Source of the DNA: Ryuthela nishihirai
Lineage: Eukaryota > Arthropoda > Arachnida > Araneae > Heptathelidae
Reading direction: 5' to 3'
Length of the DNA: 64,000 nucleotides
Assembly: GCA_038380435.1 (NCBI GenBank)
Contig: JAWZYU010000019.1
Coordinates: 35,117,801-35,181,800 of the forward strand
Of this stretch, positions 22,326-33,949 are shown piece by piece. The notes beneath the pieces were generated by a model. The model saw nothing but the letters and a program-made list of their open reading frames with translations. It made no database searches and was not told where the DNA came from. A program made the position numbers and the translations under genes. The first letter of the stretch is position 1, and every line of letters begins with the position of its first letter.

Positions 22326-24160
22326 CTGGAAACATGAAAATCAAAATTTGTGTAAATTCATTACCACAGTAAGGCTATAAAGCTGCAATTAAAAAAAAAT
22401 ACAACTCCTGTTTAAATGAATTTTATGTATTAATTTTGAATTATTTTTGCAAAAATATATTTGATTAAAGACAAAAAATGTTTTTCCCTTTTCAATTTAA
22501 TGTATTATAAATTATCTCTGCTGATCTTCAGTTTGCCATTTTAGTCTTCCTACTGTCCAACTGGCTTCACCACTTGATCAGTTCAAAAAACTACATGTCC
22601 AAGCAATTCTCTTGATTACAGACAACTAATCTTTTTCTGTACATTTTTAAATGCTCTAAAAAACTGCTCTAAAATCCTCCAATTTCTTTTCAAAATCAGA
22701 GGATTTTTGTAAGCAATTACCAAGCATTTCATTTTTTTTTTATTTTACTCTCTTTTGTTTAGTTTAAACCTATTTCAATAATTCTAGAATTTTTTTTATT
22801 ATTCACCACATCATTCATTGCATTACTTCCTAAGATTGAAACCAGAATCACTGAGTTCTTTGATTTTGAAAACATAATATTTTCAATTAGAGTGAGCACA
22901 ATTCAACTGTGATATACTTGATACACATGTGGCTGCTTGTGTGCATATTAATTATTGTTGTTAATACTAGTTAGCATGTCTGCTGTAAAGATCAGAAAAC
23001 ATTTGTGTTTGCTAAGTTGGTACTTTACATTTTCATTAAGCTTGTTTTTATTTCCATGGATTTATTTTGATTTTATTTCCATAGGGTCATATAACATCAT
23101 CAATTTTAGAGTTATGGTTATCTTTGTTATTTTTTTTTCTGATGAGAAAGTCTTACAATTTGTTACTGCAGATTTTTTATCCTCTCTTTAGGGTATTTTT
23201 CATTTTTTTTTTCTCATCACTTCTTGGTTTTCCAATTTTTTTTAATCATTTCCAGATAATTAATAAAATATAGTAAATTTTTTTGTAAGAAAAGTGTAAA
23301 ATTGCTTGACCTGTGGATTCATTTCAGTTTTTCAGATTGGGCACTGATGAAATGACTGGTGCTGATGAAGATTAAAAGCCAAAATTAAAGAAGATTTTGA
23401 TTTTAATTAAATTAAGAGACACTTTAATTCATTGATATGACAATTCATCCCATTAAAATAAATTACATGATATAGATCAAGCATCTAAATGTAGGATACT
23501 GATACATTTTGCAAATTTTGTTCAATGTTATGTTGACTGGTTGAATTTAGTCCTTCATTTTGAAACAATTATGGTAGATATTATAATTTAATCCAGCAAT
23601 AATAAAGATAAAGCAACCATGTTTCAGTTCTAGAGACAATAAATAACAAAAATATTTCAGTCCTCACAGTTCATAAGGTTCATCAGTTTTAATGAGCAAT
23701 TAAAATATGTAGCAATGATAGGTTAGTATTATTCTACTACAGCCTCAGTAGCAGCAGCGGAATTGCACTGGTTTGCAGTGGCACTGCAACTACTAGGATG
23801 GAATGGTCATTTGTTCTGTCTTAACCTGCAGATATGCTAGTAGCTCTTCAAATCTGTTCACAAAATTAAAAAAAAAATTGATAACTTTAGCTAGAGAACA
23901 ATGCTCAAATTTATTCCTGAGCCTTCCACTATTTGGGTGATTTTATACATTCAGATGATTTTTAAGTGAGGAAGCATTTTATTTAATGCATCATCCAGCT
24001 ATAGTTTTTGAGTACTAAAATGTAAATATTTCTTATCACTAAACCGATGAATAAATTAATTTTAAAAAACGTAATAAAAGGGTCACTTAAAAGGTAATGC
24101 ACCAATTTTTTTACTGATCAGTATTCTACAGCATTGTTGCTTGTACAGTGTAAAGATACA
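22326..24160. other. Intron sequence without recognised features
   Basis: T-rich 1.8 kb of the intron between exons 7 and 8. A phrase around 23340-23375 (ctgatgaaatgactggtgctgatgaag) resembles sequence often left at PLE edges but is not assignable. No coding signal. Confidence 0.45.
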
Positions 24161-24165
24161 TCTTT

Positions 24166-24276
24166 CCCACCTCTAACATACGTCTGTATGTTACAATATG
24201 CTAAAGAGCAACAAGGATATTTGAAAAGCCATTTTAACAGTGTAGCTTGTGATTAAATAATTTTTAATAACTTATC
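24166..24276 (+). repeat. Direct repeat flanking PLE B, left copy
   Basis: A stretch including aatatgctaaagagcaacaa and tgtgattaaataattttta recurs with about 85-90% identity by eye at 27478-27578. The two copies flank the second PLE and its neighbours, as the partial tandem copies (pseudo-LTRs) of Penelope-like elements do. Confidence 0.65.
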
Positions 24277-24387
24277 ACTATGTATCTTAATTTTAGTCAA
24301 TTAATTGAATATACAATTAACTACACATATGACAATCCATAAGATAGGCAAAAATTTTTTTTTTATCTAAGGCAGTCCCTCAACAAA

Positions 24388-26590
24388 ATGTTGTTACGAT
24401 TGAGATTTCTGAACAGTTGCAAAATCGCAAATATAACACCCAAATTTTTACAAATTTTTAAAAAGAAATTTAATTACAAATTACATGAATCAACAAAACA
24501 AGCTGAAAATAAATTACTGAAAATAACCATTATGCAGTTAAGACAAGAAATAGGTGGTATTGAAAAACAGGTTTACAAAGAATATCTTTGGATATCAAAA
24601 AAAAAGTACATCCTATAATTTTTAGTGCAATATTAGGTCAGATCCATTATCAAATAGATAAAGATACCTTAAATATTACAGAAAAACAAAATTAAAAATT
24701 AGAGTTATTAACTAAATGAAGTAATCCTATTTGTAAAATAATTAATTTAAAAAACCAACCACTTAAACCTAAATTTATAAATTTATCCTTGAAAATCTTA
24801 ACTGAGGCACACACACATACTTTAAATAGGGGAGCTAAGTATGCATATACTACTACATTACCTGAAAAACACAAGTTAATCCCACATTTAGAACAAATCA
24901 TAAAGACTTTACTTAGAAAAAGTAAGATTTGAATTATACAGAACTATGAAATATTACAAAGACAACTTTCAAAAACAAAATAAGGCAGAAATTAAGAGTT
25001 TAGCTGAATTACAGAAACTTACCAACATAAAAATAGTATTAGCTGATAAAACAGATCAGATCATCATTATAAATAAAGTAGAGTATGATTCAAAAATTAA
25101 GGAAACTTTAGAACAATTAAAATGTCAACCACTCAAACTGAATCCATTACCCCAAACTTTACAGAAACTTCAAGGTTTAAAAAATGATCTGTTCTTACCT
25201 CAAAGCATAGCAAAAAATTGCTCAGTACCTATATACCCTGCAATACCTCAAATGTTTTTTAAAATTAAATTGCACAAAGAAAATTACCTCTTCCGACCAT
25301 TAATATTAAAAAGACGATCTCCAACGAATAACTTAGAAAGAACAATTTATAACTTTTTAAACCCTATTTCCCCTCTTATTAGTATAGAATTAATTCATGT
25401 TATAATGAATTGCAAATTACACAAAATACACCTAAAATTGAGAATACTACATTACATTCATTAGATGTCATATCACTGTATCCCTAGCACACCAGTGCTG
25501 GATGCAGCAATGAGACTTAAGGTTAAATGGTTGAAGATCGCCAGACCCATGGCCCAAGTACTTTAGTGTACATGAGGCCCTGGACCTGGCCACATCATCT
25601 AATTGGTTTCAGATTAATAATCAGTCATGGATCCAGATAGAGTGTCCCTATGGGATCCCCTCTCTCTGGTCTCATGGCTGAAGCAGTTATGAGAAATGTT
25701 GAAACACAGGCTTTAGATAAATGTCCATTTAAATCCCTTATACATACATTATACTGATGATATTTTATTTTTTTGGAATCATGATAACAGTGAAGTGCAA
25801 ACTCTCATTGAGACTTTTACTAGCATAATGCCCTCTATACAATTCACTCATGAAGTAGAAACTCTAGGTACACTAGCTTACTTAGACATAACTTTAATAA
25901 GATGAAATACAAGATGTCAAACTACAGTCTATAGGAAATATATGTAGAAATAATTAGGAATATATATAGGAAGTCTACATATATTCCTAACTTAATTCCA
26001 GCTGATTCTGCACACCTTAATGAATATAAAAAAGCAGCTTTTAATACTTACTTTTTGAGAGCTTATATATACTTCTCCATGACACAACTTTTAGAAAAAG
26101 AATTAAACTTCATTCAAGAAATCAGTATCCAAGCTGGATATTCCAAAATATTTATACGAAATGGCCAAAAACAAAATAAATTTAAATATCATGCAGATAC
26201 ACAGATCAATCCAGTCGAAAATAACGAAAGTGGTATTAAAAAATGCACTATAAGTTTCCCTTACATAAAGGGCTTTTCTCAAACTATTAATAATATTCTC
26301 AAATCATATAATTTAAACACCCCTAGCAATGTTACTAATACTATAAAATTATTAATGATAAATGATCAGGATAGAATACACCCTTCCCATGGAATTTACT
26401 CTATACAATTAGATGACCCTAATAACATATTAAGTAATAAAATCCAATATATTGGCAAAATATATAGAACCACAGAAGAAAGAATCGCAGAACATAAATA
26501 CAACATTCAACATCAAAAAATTCACACAGCCTTATTGCAAGCTATAATACAATATAAATTATATAAATAAATTAGATTATAAACCTCTCC
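24388..26590 (+). mobile_element. Penelope-like element B (RT plus GIY-YIG), decayed
   Basis: Reading frames are broken but ordered. An N-terminal helical region (24388-24618) is followed by 24946-25464, with LADKTDQIIIINKVEYDSKI (PLE ADKG-like motif) and RRSPTNNLERTIYNFL. Then come SLDVISLYPS (RT motif A region, about 25465), GSPLSGLMAEAVM (about 25655), the catalytic YTDDILFFW (about 25750), THEVETLGTLAYLDITL, and finally 26055-26570. That last frame contains GIYSIQLDD and IQYIGKIYRTTEERIAEHK, a GIY-YIG nuclease with the R and E-H residues in place. PLEs prime at chromosome ends or nicks using this nuclease. It is sense to the plus strand, antisense to the host gene. Confidence 0.9.
26055..26570 (+). 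pseudogene. PLE B C-terminal frame with GIY-YIG endonuclease
   Basis: 171-codon frame. The first half corresponds to the RT thumb and linker (LRAYIYFSMTQLLEKELNFI). The last third has the GIY-YIG fold: G-I-Y-S-I at about 26393, Y-I-G-K-I-Y-R-T-T-E-E-R (about 26452-26490) and A-E-H-K. It is the best preserved part of the element. Upstream stops separate it from the RT, so it cannot act alone as a PLE. Confidence 0.85.
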
Positions 26591-26965
26591 ACCCACTAAA
26601 TATCAACTAAATATTATGGAAAGTCTAATAACACATATGCATAAAGAAATGTTAGGTAACACCAATGAAACCTCCCTACCAGCAGCATTGAACATTCTTT
26701 TATGCATAATTACCTTAGAGCACATGACTCACTGCTAGAGGAATTGCCTTATATAAACCCATCTCGCATCAGACAGTTTGTTGCCTAACGACGACATAGA
26801 CTGAGTGATGTTGAAACAAGTTGTAACATGAGGGTTTTAACTGTTAATATGTTTTACTCAGAAGTTTGATGTATTTGGCTGAAAAAGTTGTTTTTAAAAG
26901 TTTTCAAATGTCTTTAAACAACAATTACGTCCAGTTCTAAACCTTGGACTTGCAATAAAAAAAAA

Positions 26966-27060
26966 ATACCCCCTCAAGCAGCTGCTTGCCACAGAGGTCA
27001 GACAGGAGCCTGTCAGTTTATATGCCAAAGTAGAAGATCTGAGAGGATGGCAGGACCTCA
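26966..27060 (-). repeat. tRNA-derived SINE, truncated copy (tail only)
   Basis: It matches 63786-63885 closely (ccccctcaagcagctgcttg, ccacagaggtc, gaggatggcaggacctca) but lacks the tRNA-like head. Minus-strand orientation. Confidence 0.82.
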
Positions 27061-27189
27061 GACTGGTATGAAATGCTGCATGCTGATGTTGTGTATAATT
27101 CAACAGAAAGTTCCTTTAAGGTAGTAAAAACATCAGAGGTAATGTCAAATTTAACATCTAGTGACAAGCATAGTGCTTACCTACAATAT

Positions 27190-27376
27190 GAAAGCCGTCA
27201 TTTACCAAGGATGCTGTGAACAACCAGGACTGTGTTTCTTCACAAAGTATAATATCTACTGTGTTGAGTGTACCAGCCAAGTTTACAGAAGTACAAACAT
27301 CCTCTTCAAAGGACATATGACTAAACAAGCAAAGCATGCATTTAGAATATATGTGAGTATGAATAAGAACTTTTAA
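27190..27376 (+). pseudogene. Possible PLE GIY-YIG relic
   Basis: The frame 27161-27376 includes KYNIYCVECTSQVYRSTNIL and FKGHMTKQAKHAF, loosely resembling a GIY-YIG segment (Y-x-I-x-C-x-x-C...Y-x-G-x-T). Key residues are replaced, so this is a weak call. Confidence 0.3.
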
Positions 27377-27477
27377 TACTTGAACTAGTATCAATAAGTC
27401 AGCACTTAGTTAGTGCTTCTCTTGTAGAAGTACTACTGTACTTTGGTTAGTAAGCTAATACTACTATGCGTTGCATA

Positions 27478-27578
27478 TTGTAATGCTGCATGTTAGAATA
27501 TGCTAAAGAGCAACAAGAGCATTTGAAAAGCAATTTTAACAGTGTAGTTTGTGATTAAATAATTTTTATTATCATTCA
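27478..27578 (+). repeat. Direct repeat flanking PLE B, right copy
   Basis: Right partner of 24166-24276 (aatatgctaaagagcaacaa, then tgatttgaaaag-type and gattaaataatttttatt blocks). Confidence 0.65.
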
Positions 27579-27821
27579 TACTCATAGGTGAGCTACAGCT
27601 AGTTCACAAGAACCAAGAGTTGAATTTTGAAAGCTTTAGAACTGATTGTTAAAAACTATACTTGAGACTTTTTTTTTAAAGTTTATAAACTACTTTAAAT
27701 TTTATTTTTATAGTTCTGCATAAACCTGTGCACCTATGCTAATTCACCATTATAACTGTTGCATTTGCATGCTATATATTATTATAACATGCTATGATGT
27801 GATGATGTATATATATATATA

Positions 27822-29046
27822 CACACACTGAGAGGCCAAAAGTCATGGGACACATGCCTAATAATGGGTTGGTCCTCCTTGAGCCCTCAGCAGTGCAGTC
27901 ACACATCAAGGCATGGAGTCAATGAGTTGCCAGTACTGTTCTGCAGGGATGGCAGCCCACACATCCTGCAGTGTAAACCATAATTGTGTTGCATTGGATG
28001 GTGCTGAATTCACAGATCGTAAGCTTGTTTCCATTGTGTCCCACAGATGCCACAAGGGGTTCATATCAGGGGACATTGGGGGCCAATTCATGATGGTAAA
28101 GTCCGTGGAATGTTCCTTGATCCACCTCCTAGCAACCAAAGACTGGTGACATGTTGCATTATCTTGTTGGAATACCCCTTCACCATCAGGGTGCTCGAGT
28201 CATGAAGAGGTGCAAGTGATATGCGAGAATGTCCATGTATCTCATACCTGTCAGCGATTGCTCCAAATGAACAAAAGAGCCCAATGTAGACCACGTGAAC
28301 ACGACCCACACCATCAAAGAGCTGCCTCCAGCCTGAACAGTACCTTGCAGACAGGAAGGGTCCATGGCTTCACAGGGCCTACATCACACTCTAATGCACC
28401 CATCAGCGTGAAACAACCAAACCTTGATTCAGCGGACCATGCAACCCGATGCCACTGTTCAACTGTCCGATTTCGATGTCTTTGAGCCCATTCCAATCAT
28501 TGAGCTCTGTGATGATGTGTAAGCAATGGGACATGAGTGGGTCTTCGGCTACCAAATCCAATGGAGTGCAGGTGGCAATGGACAGTCCTTTCAGAAACGT
28601 TTTGTGTTTGGCCTGCATTCAAATTGGCAGTAATTTATGTACTGTAACCAGTCTGTTGGTCATTACCATTTGTGCCAGCCAACGCGAGTTCCTTTCGTCA
28701 ATTGCACGTGGCAGTCCTGTTCGCTGGTTTACATGTGTGGAAATACCATCAACAGAATAGTGTTTATAAACTCTTGAAACCGTAGAGTTGGGAAAACCGA
28801 ATTCCTGCATGATCTCCAATATTGCATGACCCATCCTTCTGGCACTGACAATTAAGCCACATTCAAAGTCAGAGAACTCAGACGTGCAGCCATGCTGAAT
28901 TAACAATTACTCTGAAATGAATGTTGGGTTTGTAGGCTACTGCAGTGCCATTCTGCAGTTGATGTCCAACACATTGGTTATGAGTACAGAGTGCTAGTTC
29001 TACTTTAACTGCTATTCCCATGACTTTTGGCCTCTCAGTGTGTGTA
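27822..29046 (-). mobile_element. Tc1-like transposon with frameshifted transposase
   Basis: About 1.2 kb bounded by terminal inverted repeats cacactgagaggccaaaagt ... acttttggcctctcagtgtg in a TA-rich site. The minus strand encodes a Tc1-type transposase in five overlapping pieces from 28906 down to 27906. The first, EFSDFECGLIVSARRMGHAI and STVSRVYKHYSVDG, is the helix-turn-helix DNA-binding region. The later WSAESRFGCF-type piece (about 28440) carries the first catalytic D/E context, and the last piece ends NWPPMSPDMNPLWHLWD, the conserved P-x-x-S-P-D-x-N-P-x-E/W-x-x-W motif. Multiple frameshifts and stops: inactive. Confidence 0.88.
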
Positions 29047-29065
29047 TATATCATATATATATATA

Positions 29066-29148
29066 CACACAGTCGTATCAGAATAATATGACCACCTATC
29101 ATACATATACTATGGTAGGTGGTCATGTTATTCTGCTATGACTGTGTA
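29066..29148. mobile_element. Palindromic Tc1-type mini-element, second copy
   Basis: Inverted arms cagtcgtatcagaataatat and ..ggtaggtggtcatgttattc meet in a short spacer. Same family as 16332-16429. Flanked by TA-rich sequence and adjacent to the Tc1 element at 27822-29046. Confidence 0.82.
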
Positions 29149-29149
29149 T

Positions 29150-30692
29150 ATATGTTATATATTTATAAGTCATCACTTGGTAAGCATTATGTTGGTCTCA
29201 AAAAGTCAGCATTTCTAATTCCATCTTTGTTATCCACAGGGAGAAAATAAAATGATGTGTAATAAAAAGACGTATAAAAAGAACATAAAAAGATGAATAT
29301 TGAAGCTTTCTAACTGAAGTCATCGGGCTTTATACCTTAAAATTTTGCTGTGTTTAGGATAAATTTTCTTTGAAGGTAACTAAAATCTTCCAAATTCTTT
29401 ACTGTATATTATTAATGCCTTTGTTAAGAATTAAGCTTCTACCTTTTCTTATACCAAAGATATGTTAAATTGTGGTTGAGAAATCATTGATCAGCTGTAG
29501 ATAAATTATATTTATGAATCAAATAAAATAACTATAGAATGGAAACCTTCACACTCCTCCCTTCCTCACTATTTTACATAATCATGATCTTTTCCTCTCT
29601 TTTACCATCTTGCACATGGATATCAAAATCAGTCCCAAAGGAAATGCTCATTTCAGAAGTATAACATCTCTATTTACAAATTTTCTATTTTATTAATTCA
29701 AATCATCAGTGTAACATTCAATCAACTCAAAGTACAGCATAAATATCTGCAGTCAAGCATATCAACATTCACATTTGAAGCAGAGAAGCTTATTGTTTCT
29801 CAGCAACAATTCTGATACCAATTTACTCCTTTCTTAAAATGTAAATGCATATTTTGAAACTGACAAAGCTTATTCTTGTTACTCTTTAAATTTTTATAAT
29901 GCAGAAACAAATCACAATCAACCTTTAATTTGTATTTCACAGCAAATGTTCCAAGTCATTTAAGTCAATTAAGATCAATAAGATCATTATTAGGATTCCT
30001 ACTATGTTTTTTCATACCTAGTTTATGCTAGCTACCTTACATTCACTGCAGATAAAACAAGCAACATCAGTCTTAACATCATCCACTGAAGTCCACTTCA
30101 TTTTTTACATTCCCAAAATACACCAAGTGCATTTCTGATATTTGTACTTTAGAATACAGAATATGTATGAAAGTCAAAACACTCAATTTAATGTTCTTAC
30201 ATTCCAGTATGGAGTGAATAAATTTAATATACTAAATGCAAAAGGTTAATTAACAATAATACCACAAATAGTATCAAATATTACCCAATTGTAAGCATGG
30301 GGGCAAAAATTCTCATTTCCCATCAGATTAGATGCATATGCTAATTGGCATTTAATTTGCTAATATTGAGCTCTAGACCTTTTCAAAATGAACTAGTTGC
30401 CTGAGCCACATTACTTTAGTTTAGAGTTGATGAAAATGATAGAAACAGTCTCAAATGACTTGAATCAAATATGATGACTTGAATTAATATGACTTTAATT
30501 GAATGTAAAAAAATTTTATACACTAAAGAAAAAGTCAAATATTTTGCTACATAAATTTTATTTTATTATATATAACTAATGTTGTCCAACTCATTTAAAA
30601 GATAATATCTATACATCATTTATAAACCAATAATGAATCAATTACTTATATTTTATAAAATATATGAAAATTAAAAAACTATATGTGTTTAC
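29150..30692. other. Intron sequence without recognised features
   Basis: 1.5 kb of AT-rich intron before exon 7. I saw no coding frame or repeat that I could tie to another locus. Confidence 0.5.
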
Positions 30693-30837
30693 CTGCTTGA
30701 GCCTTTGAGTTCATTTCCATTTATGTCCCACTTAATATCTGGTGGAGGTTCACCACCAATATTGATGTCATATTTTATAACTTGGCCCTTTTTCACAACA
30801 ACATTTCTAAGGTCATCCCCAATGATAAATGGTTTCA
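30693..30837 (-). CDS. unc-22: Twitchin-like exon 7 (N-terminal half of third Ig domain)
   Basis: 145-bp exon, phase 1 in and phase 2 out. Acceptor ..tttatttttcag, donor GTAAACAC. The product KPFIIGDDLRNVVVKKGQVI, then KYDINIGGEPPPDIKWDING, carries the Ig A'-to-C strands with the conserved P-x-P-x-x-x-W tryptophan (PPPDIKW). A cysteine on strand B is replaced by tyrosine, which is common in twitchin/titin I-set domains. It continues into exon 8 through a split AG/A codon. Confidence 0.88.
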
Positions 30838-31019
30838 CTGAAAAATAAAATTATGAAACAGATGATGATATGTAAACATGCTAGTAAAATATATGCAGCT
30901 TAAAAAATAAAACATTAATTTCATTTTCAAATCAACAAAACTAAACAATCAAACACTTATTATCATTGCACAAAAAACTACAAATAAATTAAAAATTAAA
31001 AAAAAACTATATTCTTAAA

Positions 31020-31229
31020 GGACCCTAAAAAGTAGAAAATAAATCTAAAGCATACTGATGGTGCATTCAGTGACTGAGTTCGTATTCACTTAAAAGGAAG
31101 ATAGGGCACCAGCAATCTTGTTGAATAGGTAAATCAGTGCCCTATCTTCCTTTGAAGCAAATGTGAACTTGGCGACTGATTGCACCATCAATATGCTTTA
31201 GGTTTATTTTCTACTTTTTAGGACCCTAT
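31020..31229. mobile_element. Fold-back (long-hairpin) element
   Basis: Arms of about 80-90 bp are inverted copies. The left arm begins ggaccctaaaaagtagaaaa, runs through ctaaagcatactgatggtgc and ends ggaagatagggca. The right arm has the reverse complements (tgccctatcttcc ... gcaccatcaatatgctttag ... ctactttttagg). The loop is about 30 bp. No coding content. It lies between exons 6 and 7. Confidence 0.82.
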
Positions 31230-31439
31230 AGGAAGATAAGTATTTTTTAAATTTTCAAATTTATCTATATTTCTTTCATTGTCATTAAAAACACCTACCT
31301 TCAATATATATGACTCATAAACATCAAACACATTTTCCCCCCTTTTGGAGTCATGTTTGAGGTAGCCCATAACATTACAGTCATCACAAGCTTTAATTTG
31401 AAATATGACTCAGTTGTCAATCCCACAAAAAAGTCCCAC

Positions 31440-32060
31440 CCCCTTTATGAGGAGGGGGAATAGTAGGGGCAGAATTCAAAATAGTTTATGTTCATCATTA
31501 TATGAGCTTCCATTTGACATCTAACTCGTAACTGTAGGCCCTTGCATTCGGAAGATATAGCAGAACGATTCCATATTTCTCATTTTTTAGGGGTAAGTAA
31601 GCATGGGGGGTCAGTTTTTCATAGCCTATGACACTCCTCGCATCACAAACTTTCATTTAACACATAGCTCGTTACTTTCTGCATTTGCATTCAAAAGATA
31701 TAGGAAACAATCATTTTCCAATTTCCCTACTTTTCTAGGAGAAAAGAATGTGTGGGGGGGTCACTATTTTATAGTCTATAACATTCCCCACATTAGAAGC
31801 TTTTATTTGATGCACAGCTTGTTAGTTTTGGCCTTTGTGTTCTGGAGATATAGCTTAGGAATAGTTTTCACATTTCCTCGTTTTAGGAAGGGGTAGGTAG
31901 GCCTAAAAAGAGGAAATGTGAAAACTATTCTTAAGAAGCATGGAGTGTAAATTTTTTATAACCTCTGACACTCCCTGATCATAAGTTTTCATATGTCACA
32001 TAAATCATTAAGTTTCTCCATCAGATTCAAAAGATATAGTAGAATGATGTTTTGTCAAAT
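31440..32060. repeat. Degenerate tandem array with about 145-180 bp period
   Basis: Four diverged units each hold a catTTGACacataactcgtta-like block, a gcattTgcattc block and an AAGATATAG anchor at about 31553, 31694, 31848 and 32031. The last interval is longer because of a local inverted repeat (aggaaatgtgaaaactattc). Each unit also has a G-run (ggggggtcagttttt-like). Confidence 0.68.
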
Positions 32061-33712
32061 CTACAAACCAACCGACAAATGTCAAAGCAAAAAGCAATGG
32101 GAAAATAGCAAAAATAAGATTGTAGCTATTCTAGGTTCATCAACAGTTGAAGATCTGTTAATCTATGCAAATTATTTAATATGAAGTGTTTAAAAAATTA
32201 TCACAGCATGGAATAAAAAAAGCAACAAGCTTAAGCTGAATTAACTTAAATCTTTCTCAATCAGCTCTTATATATTTTACTTATGTTTTTACAAGTTATA
32301 AATAAAATCTATTCAGTTTCATAAAATTTGTTAAATTTTAATTTTGCAAAATCATAATTTTTGATGATTGCATCTGAATTTACAAACAAACTTAGGATAG
32401 AAAGACATATAAAGTAATTATCTCAATAGTCTGAAACTCGATAAATAATTATGTCTCAACACTCTAGAAATATCACAAAAAATCTGATGAGCATTTAATT
32501 TCTCCTTATGTGCAATCCCCCAAAAAATATTTATTTATAACAGCAATAAAATATTGCCTATGTTTTCTGACAAATATACACTTTTAGCTATGGACAATGA
32601 TTTTATTTCAAAACATGCACACATTAGAAAAATATGTCATTGGAATGAGAATTCTCTTGGCAGATGAATGTCTCACTTGCTGAAAATGGTACATTCCATC
32701 TTTATGTATTAATAATACTGAAACATTAACAGATAATTCAGATAATTTAAAGAAACTACTAAATACCTTAAAACCAAAAAAAAAAAACCAAAAGATTCAG
32801 CAGATTACTAATGTTGACATGTGGGTAATTAAATTACCTCATCCATACTGAGGAAATGATTAAAACTCTCTAATATGGCAATCAATATGTAACCATTGGA
32901 CTGAATTAGATTCCCTATCCATAGATTTAGCCATCATAATTTTTGCAAATATCCTCCACATCACGTAGAACAAAATAAAGTTTAAGAAACATGCACATTC
33001 TTTAGCACACATTCCTCTCCATATTCTTTAGCAGTTTCATTTCATGTTCTTGACACTTTTCCAAATAATTAATGCAATTGTAGAGAAAAAATTCTGGGAA
33101 CGATGTGCATAATCTTCTATAAAATTATAAAGGGAAAAAAGTATACTTAACAAAGCAAGGAAGTTACAATGTTCAAAGCCCAAAACTGTGACTGTTATAA
33201 GGAGTGAATAGCAAATGGATAATCAGCATTATAAGACAATAAGATTAAACATTTCATACTTTAACAGAACAGGATTTGCCATGACAATATGGCATGAATA
33301 GTGAATATTTTCCTGCAAAATATAACAAATGATACAGTAGGCTGTAGGTTTTATTGTACTTACTGCATTGACCTAAAGGTAATTTGCCACATCAAATATA
33401 GCAGTGCAACAAATGATAAGTATCAATAATCATGCTAAACATGCAAAGCTGATATGATTAAAATTATTTAAACCATTAAAAATATCCACTTTTTTTAAAT
33501 AGTTAATATTTCACCATACATCTTTAGATTAATTTTATACATTTTAAGTTTATATTAAATCAGTTTTACAAGGACTCATTATGGTTGTAGCCATTTACAA
33601 AGCTCTAAAACACTTGATAGCCAACAAAATTTTGCACAGCTATAAATGTAGCTGTGCTGATAAGACCTATACAACAGCATAAACACCCAGCAATAACATT
33701 TTTGTTACTTAC
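32060..33712. other. Intron sequence without recognised features
   Basis: AT-rich intron between exons 6 and 7. Nothing further is supported. Confidence 0.5.
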
Positions 33713-33857
33713 CAAATCTGGCTTTAACAATAATTGGCTTTGTAGGGTCACTAGGTTCACCAGGGCCAGCCTTATTTATAGCCCGTATACGAAATTCATA
33801 TTGGACACCTTCTTTCAAACCATCCACTCTGCCATTTGTAGAATCTGCAGGTAATTT
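33713..33857 (-). CDS. unc-22: Twitchin-like exon 6 (C-terminal half of Fn3 domain)
   Basis: 145-bp exon, phase 0 in and phase 1 out. The acceptor is ..aattattgcag and the donor GTAAGTAAC. It encodes [20 protein letters not shown], then [20 protein letters not shown] and PIIVKARFG. The L-x-E-G-x-x-Y-x-F-R-I-R-A-x-N-x-x-G motif is diagnostic of the E-F-G strands of Fn3. It completes the domain begun in exon 5. It joins exon 7 through a G/TG codon (V) in ..ARFVKPFIIGDD, a typical Fn3-to-Ig junction. Confidence 0.88.
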
Positions 33858-33897
33858 CTGCAATAATTACATCATTTAGTTACCAATTTAAAAAAAA

Positions 33898-33945
33898 AAT
33901 ACGCGATGTGGGTTCGAGTCCTGTATATCAGTGAAATTTTTCCCA
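33898..33945 (+). repeat. Possible SINE/tRNA B-box fragment
   Basis: gatgtgggttcgagtcctgt follows an A run and matches a pol III B box (GGTTCGAgTCC). There is no A box or cloverleaf, so this is not a tRNA gene. Confidence 0.35.
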
Positions 33946-33949
33946 CAAA

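Noticed and set aside
31440..32060. CRISPR-like array
   Set aside because: Units are 145-180 bp, diverged, with no short conserved repeat and unique spacer pattern; the genome is eukaryotic.
33898..33945. tRNA gene from the gtgggttcgagtcc block
   Set aside because: No A box, no acceptor stem. At most a SINE fragment.
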